Shown: positions 12,466 through 12,932 of the stretch, piece by piece
Layout of the letters: every line of letters starts with the position of its first letter
Position numbering within the stretch: the first letter of the stretch is position 1
Assembly (NCBI GenBank): GCA_002390825.1
Contig: DGQR01000053.1
Location: 1 to 12,932, forward strand
DNA from: Rhodoferax sp. UBA4409
GTDB taxonomy: Bacteria > Pseudomonadota > Gammaproteobacteria > Burkholderiales > Burkholderiaceae_C
Direction of reading: 5' to 3'
DNA length: 12,932 bases
Translations under genes and position numbers: made by a program
Notes under the pieces: model-generated
Seen by the model: the letters and a program-made list of their open reading frames with translations, nothing else
Database searches by the model: none
What the model was told of the DNA's origin: nothing

Positions 12466-12932
12466 TACAAACCGGCGTTGCGCAGGCGGTTGGCCTGTTG
12501 CCGGAACAAGGTGACCGGGTTGGTTTCAAAAATATTGGTCAAGCCTACCGTCTGATTGACCTCATCCAGGTGGTTGAAGGCGTAATCATCGCGAATGACA
12601 CGGCCCAGACGCGACGAGCAGCTGCTGACCAAGCCATCGTTTTTCGCGCCTGCAAACGCCAGCGAGGTCAATGCCAGAGCGGGGTCCACGACATCGAGCA
12701 CGTTGCTATACGGTTTCGCACCACTCCAAGAGTAATAGGCAACCCCGTTGACGCTGTAAGCGCCCTCGCCGCAAGCGGTGGTCGGCACACCTTGGGGGTG
12801 CTTGGCATTGAACTTCAAGGTACCGGCGGTGCTGAGGGACTGCGCTGCTGCCAGCGAGTTTTGGGTGTTGCCGCCGCCCCCGGACAAGAAGTTGATGATG
12901 CTGGCCAGTCCATTCGTGACCGACACCAACGC
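12465..12932 (-). CDS. lipA: Triacylglycerol lipase, family I.1/I.2 (C-terminal 155 residues; start lies beyond the window)
   Basis: The reading frame is open at the right window edge and ends with TAA at 12465. The fragment carries the C-terminal half of a Pseudomonas-type secreted lipase: VPTTACGEGAYSVNGVAYYS, then NDGLVSSCSSRLGRVIRDDY with the catalytic Asp (of NDG), then FNHLDEVNQTVGL with the catalytic His and the calcium-binding Asp. It ends FRQQANRLRNAGL, close to the Pseudomonas aeruginosa enzyme as I remember it. The two Cys (in TTACGE and SSCSS) match the conserved disulfide. The nucleophile Ser in GHSQG and the signal peptide should lie outside the window. Such enzymes hydrolyse long-chain acylglycerols, fold with Lif in the periplasm and leave through the T2SS, whose genes stand about 2.7 kb away. 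Confidence 0.94.
   Translation of the reverse strand, partial: ALVSVTNGLASIINFLSGGGGNTQNSLAAAQSLSTAGTLKFNAKHPQGVPTTACGEGAYSVNGVAYYSWSGAKPYSNVLDVVDPALALTSLAFAGAKNDGLVSSCSSRLGRVIRDDYAFNHLDEVNQTVGLTNIFETNPVTLFRQQANRLRNAGL

Noticed and set aside
11470..12555. 361-codon open frame on the plus strand
   Set aside because: Antisense to lifO and the lipase end, both identified by family motifs.

Overview
The window comes from a high-GC betaproteobacterium, most likely a member of the Comamonadaceae (Rhodoferax/Curvibacter/Acidovorax-like). This rests on three things: the gene content, a DUF4148 protein (a family concentrated in Burkholderiales), and two copies of a short hairpin repeat that resembles, from memory, an abundant Comamonadaceae intergenic repeat. 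Genus cannot be fixed from the sequence alone.

Left edge (1-780): the last 60 codons of ilvA (threonine dehydratase) run into a hairpin repeat and probable bidirectional terminator. They converge with gspC on the minus strand, which encodes a short inner-membrane clamp protein of the type II secretion system (T2SS).

Centre (745-9713): divergent from gspC lies a tightly packed plus-strand operon in the order gspG-H-I-J-K-L-M-N-D-E. Most junctions overlap (several ATGA/GTGA type) or are separated by under 10 bases. It encodes the major pseudopilin (G), minor pseudopilins (H, I, J, K), inner-membrane platform proteins (L, M), GspN, the outer-membrane secretin (D) and the cytoplasmic ATPase (E). 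The platform protein GspF and the prepilin peptidase GspO are not in the window.

Right part (9725-12932): a LysR-type regulator on the minus strand converges on gspE. Divergent from it is a secreted protein made of three 54-residue DUF4148 units, closed by a strong terminator. Then, reading leftward on the minus strand, come the 3' end of a Pseudomonas-type triacylglycerol lipase gene (lipA, cut by the right edge) and its overlapping foldase gene (lifO).

How the parts fit: lipases of this family are known to cross the inner membrane by Sec, fold in the periplasm with the membrane-anchored Lif foldase, and leave the cell through the T2SS. The window therefore places a classic T2SS substrate and its chaperone within about 2 kb of the secretion machine. 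I see no wholly new system. The most unusual points are a hairpin repeat that supplies the secretin's signal-peptide core, the missing gspF, a shortened zinc loop in GspE, and the mosaic triplication in the DUF4148 protein. No gene-free stretch exceeds about 200 bases.
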